Below are positions 18,101 to 27,080 of a stretch of 64,000 bases of DNA, one piece after another. This DNA is from Deltaproteobacteria bacterium (GTDB taxonomy: Bacteria; Myxococcota_C; UBA6777), in contig SBHC01000077.1 in NCBI GenBank assembly GCA_006226375.1, positions 124,001 through 188,000 of the forward strand. The letters are read 5' to 3'. The notes under the pieces were generated by a model that worked only from the letters and a program-made list of their open reading frames with translations, ran no database searches and was not told where the DNA came from. A program made the position numbers and the translations under genes. Positions within the stretch are counted from its first letter, which is position 1; each line of letters opens with the position of its first letter.

Positions 18101-21100
18101 TCACGTTTTGCTTGATGCGGAAGTAGACAACTTTGCTACCTACAGGGCAAGCGTCGGAGTTGGGCCCACCGTCAAACTGATCGGTGTCTTCACAGTAGTA
18201 GTGTATCTCGTCCGTTTTCTCTTGTGCTGTGAGCGTTCGCGTCGTTTGGTTATTCGGCACTCCTTCCAGTAGGACCGAGACCAGCGAGTTAAGTTGGTTC
18301 TTTTGCGCGAGGGTTGCAAGAGAGTCTGACGTATTCAACGCGTTCTTGAGCACATCTGGGCTGCACGAAACTTGTTGCCATTGTTCCTTAAGTTGGCAAA
18401 CACCGTTCTCGCATGTTTCCCCGGACTTGCAATTGCCATTGGAAGTGCATGAAGTGATCGGAGGTACAAACCCAACGAAGTCCTTGGTCTCCAGGTCCGC
18501 GTTGGTGCGTTCCAGCATGACATAGCCGTACCGAACAAAGTCATTGCTCAAGGCGTTCTTTGTGCTCGAACCGGTGGTTTGGAAGAAGGTTGGGAAGGTC
18601 TCTTTGTAGATCAGGAAGAGAAACTTGTTGAAGATAAGGACACCGTCCACAAGAGAGAGAGTCCGCTTAAGGAAGCGCCCATTGGGGATGGGGTTGGACT
18701 GGCTCAAGCTTGTGTTTTGGTCCTTGTTGGATTGGCTACTACTTCCGTAGGGAAATGTGAGGCTTCGGCACTCTTCCTTGAGCCATATCCCTTGTTTTGG
18801 GTCTTCGATTGCGCCCCATTGAAACCCTGGAACCAGCCAGGGTATCTGGACTTTTTGGAACAGTGATGGCTCACAGTCTTTTTTCGGGTCTTTGGCGTAC
18901 CTGCCCCCAAGGGCAAGAGTGACATCGAAGCTTTTTACAAATTGCAAGGCCTGGTTTTGGCTACCTGGCCTGCCTTGGAACGAGATCTTCACTTCGGGAT
19001 AGCCAGGGTATTGAAGGCTCTTGTCTGTGTCGATTCTACCTTTCAAGCTGTAAGTGGAGCCGTTCTTTTCCTCTTTGACATTGATGGTCAGGTTCATCCC
19101 TGTGGTGGCCGATGGGATGGGTCTCTGGCTCAGACTGTTGGTGAGCTCTTTCATACCATCCTTGTTTTTGTACAAGAAGCAACGTTTGTCGGTTCCACCG
19201 AATCGCTGTGCACACTTCTTGACCACAGGTTGATGTTTCCAGCTTTCGGTTTGAATGGAGGTCAGGATCGCGTCAAACTCATCGAGCTTCATGTTGCCTT
19301 TTCTGAACTCCAACCATTTGACCAGAAACGCATTCTTCGGGGAAGCAATTCCGCTGCTGGTGATCCCGTTGTCATCGAAGTTGCCAAAGGTGTACATGGT
19401 TCCAGACCATTGCCCGTCACCGGTTCGACGGTAGCTGACATTGATCTCCTGGGAACCCATTTTTGAGTTGCTTACGGCAAAGACACCTTGGTATTGAGTA
19501 AGCTCGTTCCCTTTGGCAAAGTCTTGGGTTGGGAGCTTCGTCGCATCAATCTTCACCTTTACGAAGAGTCGTGCTCCTTTGGCGATGGAAGGAATGGTGT
19601 AGGGCTTGTCAGCTGCGCCAAAGGCTTTGTACGTCACACATGACTCTTGGTTGCTGTCCATCTTGTCGCATGCAGCGAAGAGATGCCAGTACAGTGGCTT
19701 GGGAGTTCCTGCGGTGCTTCTTGCGATGTTGTCGCTGATTCGATCGATCTGAAAGCTCATGGGGTAGGGGGAGCTGTTGGTGATCGCAAATTCCAACTCC
19801 AGGGTGTAGTTGTTGAACGAGAGTTGGGTGGAATCAAGGGTGAACGTCCCTACAGGATTGGTTGAGTTGGTTGAACTTGAAGTCGGTTGGGTTTTGGGTA
19901 CACAATATCCGTTGCTTTGCCCCGTTGATTGACACACTTCTTCTTTGTTGCAGGTCGAGGAGGTTGGGGTGCATGGCATCCGACAGACGTACTTGTAGCA
20001 CTTCATCCCACCACAACAATCCGCGTTGGTTTTGCAATTGGAATAGCATCTTCCCTGGATACAGGCTTGCCAGTCAGGGCAGTCTGTGTCGGACGAACAA
20101 TTGGGATAGCCGGTGCTGGACGATTGTCCCTTCACGACACAGCTTCCTTTGTCGCACGTTTGGTTGCTCAGGCATCCCTCCGCTAGCTTGTAGGTGGAGT
20201 GACAGAAGAGAATGGAGCCATTGGATTGCTGAACATCCTTTTCACAAGGCGAATAACATGTCGGGTTGGTAGGGACTGTGGGAGAACAACGGCCATTGGC
20301 TGAGTTGGTGGCGTCCAGGCGACAGACACCAGCCAGGCAGACCAACGTTTGGGTTAGGCAGTCTGCGCTTTCTCTGCAAGAGCAGCCTTCGTAATCGCCG
20401 GAGCACGCTTTGCATTGCTTCGTTCCGCTGTTGTTGACACACTTGAGACCGGGGAGGCATCTATCGTTAGAGAGGCATCCACAATCTTCTTCACCGCTGC
20501 AGGATAGGCAAACATTGCCTTTGCATTTGAGGTTGCTATCGCATGTGCTGTTGGAGCTACAGGGGCATCCTTCCGAGCCACTTTTGCAAGAGAAGCATCG
20601 TTGGTTGGAGCTACACGCCAGATCTTGATCACATGACCCGTTGCTTTTGCAAGGACATCCGTTCTTTCCTTCGTCACCGGCCTTGCATCCACCAGCGGGT
20701 TCACAGGTTCCCTGGTTGCAGGTCGCGCCTTCGTCGCAGGCTCCTCCGACGCAAGGGCAGCCAGGGACGGGCTTGCTGCAGTCGGGTCCGTCTTTTTTCT
20801 GGGGTTTGCTGCAGTAGCCTTGGAGACATTCGAGCCCAGCTTCGCATTTCCCGCTTCGGTAGCATTGGCATCCTTCTTTGATGCACTCACTTTCGCAGTA
20901 ACCGCGAACACAAGTGAGGGGACTGTCGCAGGTTCCATCCTGGCGACAAGGGCAGTCAGCCTTGGTTCCTGTGCAGTCCTCTCCACCTTTGGGTTTGGGT
21001 TCGCAGTAGCCACGTCGACAGACAGCAGTTGTTTCGTTGCAGGTTCCTTGGGCCGAGCAAGGACAGTTGAGCACGCCCGGTTCACATGGAGTCTGAGGGA

Positions 21101-21575
21101 TGTCTTTGGGGTCGGTACAGAAACCCAGATAACAGCGGAACGATGAACTTTTGCATTTTCCTTCCGCGTCGCAGCGGCAGTTGTCTTTTCCTTCACCACA
21201 AACAGTGTCTGTGCCGTTGCCCCCAGGTTGTTCACAGTATCCTCGTCGGCAAGTCAAACCTTGCTTGCAGGAGTTGTTGGGTCCACACAAGCAGTTCTCT
21301 TCTTCTCTGCAGATTTCAATCGTGCAGAAGCCTCTGTTACATTCGAGTCCATCGTCACATTTTAAGCTTGCGCTACAGTCACAGTTTTGTTGGGTACAGA
21401 AGGTTGTGCAGACACCCCCGTTGCAGACCAGATCGTTGTTGCACTTTCCTTCTGTGCAGGAGCATCCTTCTGTGCCGGGGGTGCAAACGGGTGGAGGCTG
21501 TGTTCCACATCCGATAGGAATCGAGACACACCACAACAAACTGACAAGCCACATGAAACGGTTCATCTTTCTCAT
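15138..21575 (-). CDS. TcA-like (Tc-toxin subunit A-related) protein with Cys-rich lipoprotein N-terminus
   Basis: A 2145-residue predicted lipoprotein (signal ending SIPIGC). Residues about 25-560 are Cys-rich modules of roughly 35 residues (CxCxxxGxC, then CxxGxC), probably a disulphide-stapled stalk. Residues 570-1060 are beta-rich and end with another Cys module. From about 1390 it is mostly helical. A long heptad-type hairpin (about 1570-1870) is interrupted near 1728-1771 by a hydrophobic Cys-containing tip (CLSALKGISALGIARAV), as at the tip of a TcA channel. The last 150 residues (GYLSFPFDLS, ANSHWELLLNQL, then DDIRLYIYYKDFTEGN) match the pattern of the TcB-binding end of TcA, which closes with a D-V-I-hydrophobic-R-Y-T-A-R-type strand. 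The RHS gene is next. The TcA assignment is inferred from remembered motifs. Confidence 0.68.
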   Translation of the reverse strand: MRKMNRFMWLVSLLWCVSIPIGCGTQPPPVCTPGTEGCSCTEGKCNNDLVCNGGVCTTFCTQQNCDCSASLKCDDGLECNRGFCTIEICREEENCLCGPNNSCKQGLTCRRGYCEQPGGNGTDTVCGEGKDNCRCDAEGKCKSSSFRCYLGFCTDPKDIPQTPCEPGVLNCPCSAQGTCNETTAVCRRGYCEPKPKGGEDCTGTKADCPCRQDGTCDSPLTCVRGYCESECIKEGCQCYRSGKCEAGLECLQGYCSKPQKKDGPDCSKPVPGCPCVGGACDEGATCNQGTCEPAGGCKAGDEGKNGCPCKSNGSCDQDLACSSNQRCFSCKSGSEGCPCSSNSTCDSNLKCKGNVCLSCSGEEDCGCLSNDRCLPGLKCVNNSGTKQCKACSGDYEGCSCRESADCLTQTLVCLAGVCRLDATNSANGRCSPTVPTNPTCYSPCEKDVQQSNGSILFCHSTYKLAEGCLSNQTCDKGSCVVKGQSSSTGYPNCSSDTDCPDWQACIQGRCYSNCKTNADCCGGMKCYKYVCRMPCTPTSSTCNKEEVCQSTGQSNGYCVPKTQPTSSSTNSTNPVGTFTLDSTQLSFNNYTLELEFAITNSSPYPMSFQIDRISDNIARSTAGTPKPLYWHLFAACDKMDSNQESCVTYKAFGAADKPYTIPSIAKGARLFVKVKIDATKLPTQDFAKGNELTQYQGVFAVSNSKMGSQEINVSYRRTGDGQWSGTMYTFGNFDDNGITSSGIASPKNAFLVKWLEFRKGNMKLDEFDAILTSIQTESWKHQPVVKKCAQRFGGTDKRCFLYKNKDGMKELTNSLSQRPIPSATTGMNLTINVKEEKNGSTYSLKGRIDTDKSLQYPGYPEVKISFQGRPGSQNQALQFVKSFDVTLALGGRYAKDPKKDCEPSLFQKVQIPWLVPGFQWGAIEDPKQGIWLKEECRSLTFPYGSSSQSNKDQNTSLSQSNPIPNGRFLKRTLSLVDGVLIFNKFLFLIYKETFPTFFQTTGSSTKNALSNDFVRYGYVMLERTNADLETKDFVGFVPPITSCTSNGNCKSGETCENGVCQLKEQWQQVSCSPDVLKNALNTSDSLATLAQKNQLNSLVSVLLEGVPNNQTTRTLTAQEKTDEIHYYCEDTDQFDGGPNSDACPVGSKVVYFRIKQNVKQDSCHSANTSCYTVLQALRRKPGYVEDPTKVCAGKYKGQFPCDVDRNDLTKYYDFLEATQPNGFVSPYQSMRASIADAFRYRIKFRSRTGKQVGFTPEICVPNSNAVPYCYGPKEIELLEQRMNCLLTLYTTPNLASKLDTTTRTKLRDFLKLSFSFDDSRTNTNGEKVTDLGFETLNAELKIMLGDDAFVKASASRFDLAGSNLYSFYGDLLEPGGLKLSGALGYEMHNLYLATQYYQLVLDRFFSMSAVMVQSFEGNFSDWLITPKAITSYFKKLIRASTQKARVWSEVAKRYHKLQRPELARRVARRAFAASYIESLILNKLVRDLQKASTDQEFQSILPQIKQELAQAATTYRAAFLDFNEVYRDLLNDINIFGFAPDYIPFPAVENNTSNAFHVAFNFAKQKMLTAKDKERLALQSQRSYEVDNVSFQNELIKIEQNYDNQLIDLCGTLEDPSTKKKYPAIVQNAYLNPRAIELGNPCGWMGSGQLYDARLQLGQARVAFQSLILKQKNTLQQIETEKARIKAECDKQWELHNYTWAIRGRQNSLQSQIRSTQAEIEAANRTYSVIADITKLSKCTPPTSGTTISIGDCLSALKGISALGIARAVRELTVGLLESKIRDKQNEIADLNQRIAAKQYQVQCGTGGLRRIESAARIRSLRNSMLSHEMEALSSHYNIRLALSKIKQMEDRSDRLIAQQQETAQLAINVQAAKNDPNVRIYKNDAIITAERTFDLAIREAYRATLVYEYFTGTSYKNKIQLFLIRMVSSGTYNLEDYLTQLELAYREFLENNGVPDTRVAIVSLRDDILKISHSGKDGKPLTISERITAFRNKLSETSRLNAEGYLSFPFDLSVDKGSSKVSPITVNHKIFYVEGEIIGGDVGDTTGRLYLRQKGTSWVRLPGNKFAYYTLPQRIAVLNPFFNGVKTLNPTVYPNYRLRDRPLANSHWELLLNQLSEQVNRDIKLNTLDDIRLYIYYKDFTEGN

Positions 21576-21576
21576 T

Positions 21577-22200
21577 CTATGGTTCCTTCGTTTGCCATTC
21601 GGGGTTGTTGATGGGTCTTCCGTTCCAGTCGTAGCAAGTCATGTTTTGGGGAGACAAAGGTAGGTTGGGACTCGCTGGAGTTATCTTGATCTGGAAAGCA
21701 TATTCTTGGTTGGGGAGCGCTTTGTTTTGTTGGAAAAAGAACGCGACACCCAGGCGTTGTTTGGCTTGTTGGGTTCTTCCCCGAAGCTGCGGATGGAACG
21801 TGACTTCCTGGACCTTCGTTCCTTCGGGAAGGGTGAGAATGAATTGACAGGCTCTGACCTCGCTTGATTTCCATCGAAAGCATCGTTGTCCCGGAAGACA
21901 ACCGGTAGGAGCTTGTTCTGGGGGGTCTTCGTTGGAGGGTTGTTTCTCAACAGGCCCAGCATCCTCGCTTTCTTCTGGAGAAACGACTTCCTCTTTGGGG
22001 TCCTCAAGGTGGAGCTTTTCTTGGTTGGCATGGTCTGCGATAGATACTCTTTCAGCTTCCTTCTCACCTTGTTCTTGTGAAACTTCTGTTGATGGTTGAC
22101 CCTGGCAACCCTGGCATCCTGCAAAGGATACCCAGAGACACAACAGTGCTGTTCCAACCAAAACCCAAACCTTGCTTGCCAGTGGGTTTGTTCTGGTCAT
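21577..22200 (-). CDS. Short Glu-rich lipoprotein of unknown function
   Basis: A 207-residue lipoprotein with an ideal signal (WVLVGTALLCLWVSFAGC) followed by a roughly 70-residue Glu/Ser/Pro spacer. The compact C-terminal domain has one Cys pair and the strand pattern VRACQFILTLPEGTKVQEVT, then VAFFFQQNKALP and YAFQIKITPASPNLPLSP, suggesting a small beta-sandwich. The ATG at 22200 is preceded by GAAGGA. An upstream GTG at 22230 overlaps the stop of the preceding gene and would add ten residues. Its stop is one base from the TcA-like start, so it is tightly coupled to that gene and may be an accessory of the same assembly. No family is recognised. Confidence 0.75.
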   Translation of the reverse strand: MTRTNPLASKVWVLVGTALLCLWVSFAGCQGCQGQPSTEVSQEQGEKEAERVSIADHANQEKLHLEDPKEEVVSPEESEDAGPVEKQPSNEDPPEQAPTGCLPGQRCFRWKSSEVRACQFILTLPEGTKVQEVTFHPQLRGRTQQAKQRLGVAFFFQQNKALPNQEYAFQIKITPASPNLPLSPQNMTCYDWNGRPINNPEWQTKEP

Positions 22201-22226
22201 GGCGCTTCCTTCTACCTTTCCCATGC

Positions 22227-25200
22227 TCACTGACCTTCTGCTGTGATTCCTCCCAGGAGGAAGTAGCCCGTTGTGGGATTGGTGGGTTGGGTATGTTCTA
22301 CGGTGAACCCGCCATCAAACAAGCAAGTGGAAGCGCATTGCTTTAATGTTGAATCTTGCGTGCAGTTCAGACCTTTGGGGCAGATACATCGGGTGTCTTG
22401 GGAGCAATCAGTGTTGGTTTTGCAGGTCTTCCAAAAGCATCGGTTGGCCTTGCAACTTAATCCAGTTGGACAATCCTTGTCTGTTCCACATGCTTTTCCA
22501 ATGGAGCAAAGGTTCATGGGCTGTGCCGTGGGTGTGGACACCGCTGCACAAGTCTGGTTGGATTGTGTTGAGGAATAGGTGCATCCTACCGAAGTGAATC
22601 TTGCGTAGTGGTAGAAGTAGTCACAGCTTCCCTTGCCAAAGTTATCTGTGAGGGTCTGGCACAGACGGTCACCCAGTTTTTGGTTTCCTGGGCAGGAAGT
22701 CAGGTTCTTGAGTGGCTCTGCCTTGGAATACACATAACTAGGGTTGTTCTGGTAGATTGTTTCGGTACACTCCTGAACACAGCCTCCCTTGTAATCAGAG
22801 GGCTTTGCATAGCTCTTGTAGCTTTGGCAGACCCACCCAACATCACCATCTGCTGGAGCCTGAGAGAGAAGACTGCACGAAAAGTTGACATCCTTTTGTT
22901 TGCCTATGGGCATGTTGGTGAGGGATGCATCTAGCTTGCAGGCTGTTCTTGAGTAGGTGTCTTTGTTTCTGTTGCTGGTGTCGGAGATTCCCTTGGTTGT
23001 GGTTCGAAATGTATTTTGGCGAGACAACGTCGGACTGTAGGGGTCTCCCGGTTTGGGAGTTTGTGCCTGGCTCTTAAACTGAATGCACCGAAACAAGCTG
23101 GGTAGTGCGTGTTTGTAGCGAATGCTCTTGGGTCTGCATTCGGAGTATGTCTCGGGCTGAACGGTAGTACCGTTTGCTGCGTAAGAGCAAGCTTGATCAT
23201 CCTTGAGCAAACACTCTTTCCAGTGGTTGTTTCCTGGTTTGGGTTCTTCGCATTGGAGCCCCAGAAGGTGTCGAGTTGCCTTGCTTCGGGGTCTTTCGAC
23301 AATGTGATAGGTTCCTACTTGAACCTTGTCTGCTTGTACGGTGCCTGTGGGCTGGAAGTACCCATAGCTCAGCTCCATGTAGTACGACCATCGGGTGTGA
23401 GGGTCCAATACTCTGTCTTTGTTACTGGGCGGAGTGGACAAGACGGTCTCTTGCATATCAAGGATGCCGTTGTCGTTCAGATCCATGTTGCTGTTCAAGC
23501 AAACTTTGGTCAGGGAGTTGATGCTGGCAGGGTTAAACTGTGCTGTCCCTGTGGCCCCTGGATAACTTGGAATTGGATCTTGGCTTGTGGGGCGACCGTC
23601 GTTTCTTGCGGTCTCGACCAAGAAAAAGGTCTCTTTCGGAGTGGTCAAGTCAACAACTTGTGGGGAGCGCTCTCCATAGTCTCGGACATAAGATACTTTG
23701 GAAGCTATATGTACAATGCAACGGTAGTTATCCCAGTGATGCTGGGGTGTGTTGCTGCCACCTTGTTTCAACTCTGTGTAGGTGCTGTAGGCAAGGATGT
23801 TGATCCATCCGTCTCCATCCACATCGCACTCCCCATATTCTTGGCTTGCTGGTTTGTAAAAGAAGCCTGTGTTCGTCACACAAACGGCCTGCTCGTTGTT
23901 GGGGGAGGTTGTTTTGGACGACTTCACCACAAGGTACGGGGTGACCAACGCTCCATTGGGCACTGCCTTTCCCTGGCAGAAGGCTGCACTTGTTACACAA
24001 CTTCCACTTTGGGTAAGTTTGTTTTCCAGCCAAACTTTGGAGCCCACGCATCGCTTGAGACAGGGTTTTTTTTGTGAAAGGTCACAATCTTGATCGGTGG
24101 CACATCCAGCAGCTGTGCAACTGCCTGCGACACACTGTGTTCCATTGTCTGTGAAACCGGGCTTGCATACACACCCGCCGCTTCCGTCTGTCACTTGGTC
24201 AGAGCGGCAAATTTTTTGGCATAGACTTCCGGTGTCCTTGTAACCTTGTGGGCAAGAACAAGTGCAATTGGCGTCCCGCTGCAAGTGACTGTCGCACTTG
24301 GCTCTACACAGGCTCAAACACTCTATTTCGGTAGGCTTGCATCCACAGGACCCCTTGGCGTCGCGCGTTTGATCCGTGCGGCACTTTGGCAGGCATTTCT
24401 GCAACGAGGTCACAAACTCTTCACCTGCAGGGCATTCGCATGTACCCGAGTTGGGGTTGCGTTGCATTCCTCCTTGGCACACGTCTACACAAAGGGAACG
24501 GTACTCTTCTTTGCCTTGTGGACAGACACATTTTCCTTGTGCATCTCGTTGTTGATCCTTGCGACAGAGTGGCCTGCAAAACAATTGAGAGTTGCTCTTC
24601 CATTCTTCTGTTCCCGTAGGACATTGGCATTGGCCGCTTGTGGTGTTTCTTACCTGAGGCGAGGTACATACAGCTACGCATTGGTTCTTGAAATCTTCTT
24701 GCCCTGTTGCGCAAGTGCACCCTCGGGTTTGAGAGTCACGTATTTGGTCCGGCCGACATTGCACTTCGCAGGCATCTCCTTCTTTGACATAGCCTGCTAA
24801 GCATTCGCACTCTCCTTGGGCGTTGAGCTTTGCGTTGCGTCCACATGTTTTGCCAACACAGCCTCCATTGGAGCAGGCTTGGGTTTTGTCTCCGCAGTCA
24901 GCGTCACTTTGGCAGCTTTCGCATTGTTGATTCTTGCAAACTTTGCCTTGGGTGCAGTCGCTTCGTTTCAGACACCCAACACATTTGTTTTTGTTGGAGT
25001 CACACACGTTTTGTTCGGAGGTGCTGCAATCTTTGTTGGTTCGACAGGCGCTGGCTCGGCAGACGTTGTTGATGCATAACTCATTGACTGCGCAACCCTC
25101 ATCTCCAGGACAGCTTTCGCAGGCACCCGCAGGGCTGCAATAGTTGCTGGAAGGGCAATCCTTGGCGGAGCTACAACCACACTTGTTGTTGATGCAGGAT

Positions 25201-25700
25201 TGACCGCTTGCACAGTCCTTGTCTTCTTCGCAACCAGGGATGCATGACTTCTCCTTGCATAAGGAGCTTGCGCCGCAGTCGTCGTTACTTTCACAGGGCT
25301 TGCATTTCTCTTCGATACAGGCCAAGCCGTCTTTGCAATCTTTCTTCGATTGGCATGTGTTTTTGCTGACGCATTTGTTTTGGGCTGTGTCACATGTTTC
25401 GTCTGTTTTGCAATGTTCCTCTTTGGAGCAACCCTCCGTACATTGGTTGTCTTTGCAATATTGACCGGACTTGCAATTCGCGTCTTTGCAATTCTTGTTT
25501 TCTTGGCAAGCTCCTTCCTGACATGAACTTCCAGAGAGACAGTCCCCATCCGATTCACAAGGAGCACACGTTCCTTGTTTGCAAACTTTACCATCGCTGC
25601 AGTCATTGGATGCCGAACATGGTTCGTTTGGGCCGCAACAGGAAAACAACAGGATACATGCAAAAAGTGTGAGAAGCCCGGCTATTCGTAGATTTAACAT
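22227..25700 (-). CDS. Large Cys-rich lipoprotein with EGF-like modules and calcium loops
   Basis: A 1157-residue predicted surface lipoprotein (signal MLNLRIAGLLTLFACILLFSC). About residues 22-300 are Cys modules of the CxxDxDC...GxxCxxGxC type. About 300-560 are EGF-like units (GECECLAGYVKEG, GGCVCKPGFTDNGTQC). The remainder is a mixed domain with calcium-loop candidates DVDGDGWINILA and DLNDNGILDMQE and further Cys pairs, ending with two more Cys modules near the C-terminus. The architecture suggests a rigid, disulphide-rich stalk or adhesin. AAGGTG lies just before the ATG. It follows the tail-collar gene after eight bases and precedes the short lipoprotein, in one operon. No enzymatic motif is seen. 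Confidence 0.82.
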   Translation of the reverse strand: MLNLRIAGLLTLFACILLFSCCGPNEPCSASNDCSDGKVCKQGTCAPCESDGDCLSGSSCQEGACQENKNCKDANCKSGQYCKDNQCTEGCSKEEHCKTDETCDTAQNKCVSKNTCQSKKDCKDGLACIEEKCKPCESNDDCGASSLCKEKSCIPGCEEDKDCASGQSCINNKCGCSSAKDCPSSNYCSPAGACESCPGDEGCAVNELCINNVCRASACRTNKDCSTSEQNVCDSNKNKCVGCLKRSDCTQGKVCKNQQCESCQSDADCGDKTQACSNGGCVGKTCGRNAKLNAQGECECLAGYVKEGDACEVQCRPDQIRDSQTRGCTCATGQEDFKNQCVAVCTSPQVRNTTSGQCQCPTGTEEWKSNSQLFCRPLCRKDQQRDAQGKCVCPQGKEEYRSLCVDVCQGGMQRNPNSGTCECPAGEEFVTSLQKCLPKCRTDQTRDAKGSCGCKPTEIECLSLCRAKCDSHLQRDANCTCSCPQGYKDTGSLCQKICRSDQVTDGSGGCVCKPGFTDNGTQCVAGSCTAAGCATDQDCDLSQKKPCLKRCVGSKVWLENKLTQSGSCVTSAAFCQGKAVPNGALVTPYLVVKSSKTTSPNNEQAVCVTNTGFFYKPASQEYGECDVDGDGWINILAYSTYTELKQGGSNTPQHHWDNYRCIVHIASKVSYVRDYGERSPQVVDLTTPKETFFLVETARNDGRPTSQDPIPSYPGATGTAQFNPASINSLTKVCLNSNMDLNDNGILDMQETVLSTPPSNKDRVLDPHTRWSYYMELSYGYFQPTGTVQADKVQVGTYHIVERPRSKATRHLLGLQCEEPKPGNNHWKECLLKDDQACSYAANGTTVQPETYSECRPKSIRYKHALPSLFRCIQFKSQAQTPKPGDPYSPTLSRQNTFRTTTKGISDTSNRNKDTYSRTACKLDASLTNMPIGKQKDVNFSCSLLSQAPADGDVGWVCQSYKSYAKPSDYKGGCVQECTETIYQNNPSYVYSKAEPLKNLTSCPGNQKLGDRLCQTLTDNFGKGSCDYFYHYARFTSVGCTYSSTQSNQTCAAVSTPTAQPMNLCSIGKACGTDKDCPTGLSCKANRCFWKTCKTNTDCSQDTRCICPKGLNCTQDSTLKQCASTCLFDGGFTVEHTQPTNPTTGYFLLGGITAEGQ

Positions 25701-25708
25701 GCAGCACC

Positions 25709-26839
25709 TTAATACTTAATCAGATAATGGACGAACACATTGCTGGGGCGTGTCTCATTTCCACCACCGATGATCTTGTACTGAAGCGTTTCGTTTTGGA
25801 CGCTGACGTTCTTGGCTCCGACTAAGCCAGTGTTTTTGTATTTGGCAGGTGGGTTGGGAAAACAACTTACAGCTGGGACTCCGTTTCCGGGAGCGAAGCA
25901 ATATCCGGAAAATTCTGAGTAGAACCCTTTGTGGCTGTGAGTTTTTTGTTCCGTCTGGAGAATGGGGCCTCCGCTGGGTAGGGCTGTTTGGTACACCTCC
26001 GTTGTGCCTACAGGGTTGGTTGAGTAGGGACCCTTGGGTTTGATGGCTTGGTTGGTTCCAGGCTCGTAGCGGTTGCTTAAGTCTGGGACTCGTGTCGCCT
26101 CCCCAACCCCACCCCCTGCTACTCCACGGAGAAAGTAGCCTCTGTAATCAGGCACACGGAACTCCTGACTTGTGCCAGTTCCTTTGAGTCCATAGTGGCC
26201 TTTGAGTGCCTTGAAGAGTTCGGGGTGGTCGGCAGTTTTGTACCAACTTCCATCGCAGTACAGCCATCCATGAGGTGGGATGGGCTTCTTGTTGGCGTCC
26301 AGGCTAATGGGGGCGGCGTACGAGATCACGGTTCCTGCCGGGAGCCTGTTCTCGGTGTGAGGTACTGCGCCTAGCTTAGTTCTTGCCAACGTTTTGGGGT
26401 TTTGCTTGTTGGCATCGTATATCTTGATCTCTACCCACAGCGGACTGGTTTTACGTGTGACCTCATTGCACTCTTGGCTCAAGGTGATTTTGAACCGACC
26501 TTTGACAAACACAACATCTGATAGTTGTTCTTTGCATTTGGGTGTTCCTTTTCCAGCCTCTCCTTGATCCCACAAGGAGAGAGACACCTGTCGGGTTTCA
26601 TTCAGGGGTTGGCCAGCTTCTTCGAGGTACCCCGAGTAGACCAACGAGTGTTGTTGAGCATGTGCGAGCCAGACGGATACCAACACGACCAAACAAGTGA
26701 GCAGTCCAAAGATCTTCGTGATGGTGCGTTGGGTTTTGCGCTGACGTTTGGACTCGGCTTGTTCAAGCAAAGTAAGCTTTTGCTCAACCCTATCCAGTTG
26801 TGCTTGAAACGAACAGGTGTCCTGGGTCGGATGGTTCAT
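25709..26839 (-). CDS. Membrane-anchored phage-tail-collar-domain protein
   Basis: A 376-residue protein. The N-terminus is a predicted coiled coil (about 10-38) followed by one transmembrane helix (IFGLLTCLVVLVSVWLAHA, about 42-60). A beta domain comes next (YSGYLEEAGQPLNETRQVSL). A typical tail-collar domain follows: PAGTVISYAAP, then PHGWLYCDGSWYKTADHPEL and FRVPDYRGYFLRG. The end, GGGNETRPSNVFVHYLIKY, is the classic tail-fibre C-terminus. Such domains trimerise at fibre tips and bind receptors. GAGGGGAG precedes the ATG at 26839; a GTG ten codons upstream is less likely. No phage genes surround it. Its place beside a TcA-like gene suggests a receptor-binding or fibre part of that system, which is inference. 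Confidence 0.82.
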   Translation of the reverse strand: MNHPTQDTCSFQAQLDRVEQKLTLLEQAESKRQRKTQRTITKIFGLLTCLVVLVSVWLAHAQQHSLVYSGYLEEAGQPLNETRQVSLSLWDQGEAGKGTPKCKEQLSDVVFVKGRFKITLSQECNEVTRKTSPLWVEIKIYDANKQNPKTLARTKLGAVPHTENRLPAGTVISYAAPISLDANKKPIPPHGWLYCDGSWYKTADHPELFKALKGHYGLKGTGTSQEFRVPDYRGYFLRGVAGGGVGEATRVPDLSNRYEPGTNQAIKPKGPYSTNPVGTTEVYQTALPSGGPILQTEQKTHSHKGFYSEFSGYCFAPGNGVPAVSCFPNPPAKYKNTGLVGAKNVSVQNETLQYKIIGGGNETRPSNVFVHYLIKY

Positions 26840-27080
26840 TGCTCCCCTCGTTGCATTCGAGTGATACACCTATGGCCATCGTTCAGGGGAACCACTTCGG
26901 TTGGTCCCATGCCGTAGGCGTTCATGTTTTGGGTCAAGAGTTCTTGCTGTGAGTTAGTTCCCAAAACGCAACTTGCGGGGTTAATTCATTTTGTTGTTTC
27001 TTTGAATGCGAAGGAGAGTATGTGTTTGTAGAATGTTTGGGGTGTCGTTTGGGTCCGCATCAGGAGGAAAACTAGGCAAA
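26840..27080. other. Intergenic region before the tail-collar gene
   Basis: About 240 bases with no credible gene. An in-frame GTG extension of the tail-collar gene reaches 26869 but is not favoured. The right end carries the hairpin after the fibrinogen-like gene. A separate promoter for the tail-collar/TcA-like half of the run may lie here, but none is clear. Confidence 0.4.

Noticed and set aside
20354..21235. 293-codon minus-strand frame inside the TcA-like gene
   Set aside because: Ala/Thr/Lys-rich shadow of the Cys-module repeats in another frame; the TcA-like frame has signal and domains.
25709..26839. Prophage remnant
   Set aside because: The tail-collar gene has its own membrane anchor and no other phage structural, integrase or lysis gene is near.
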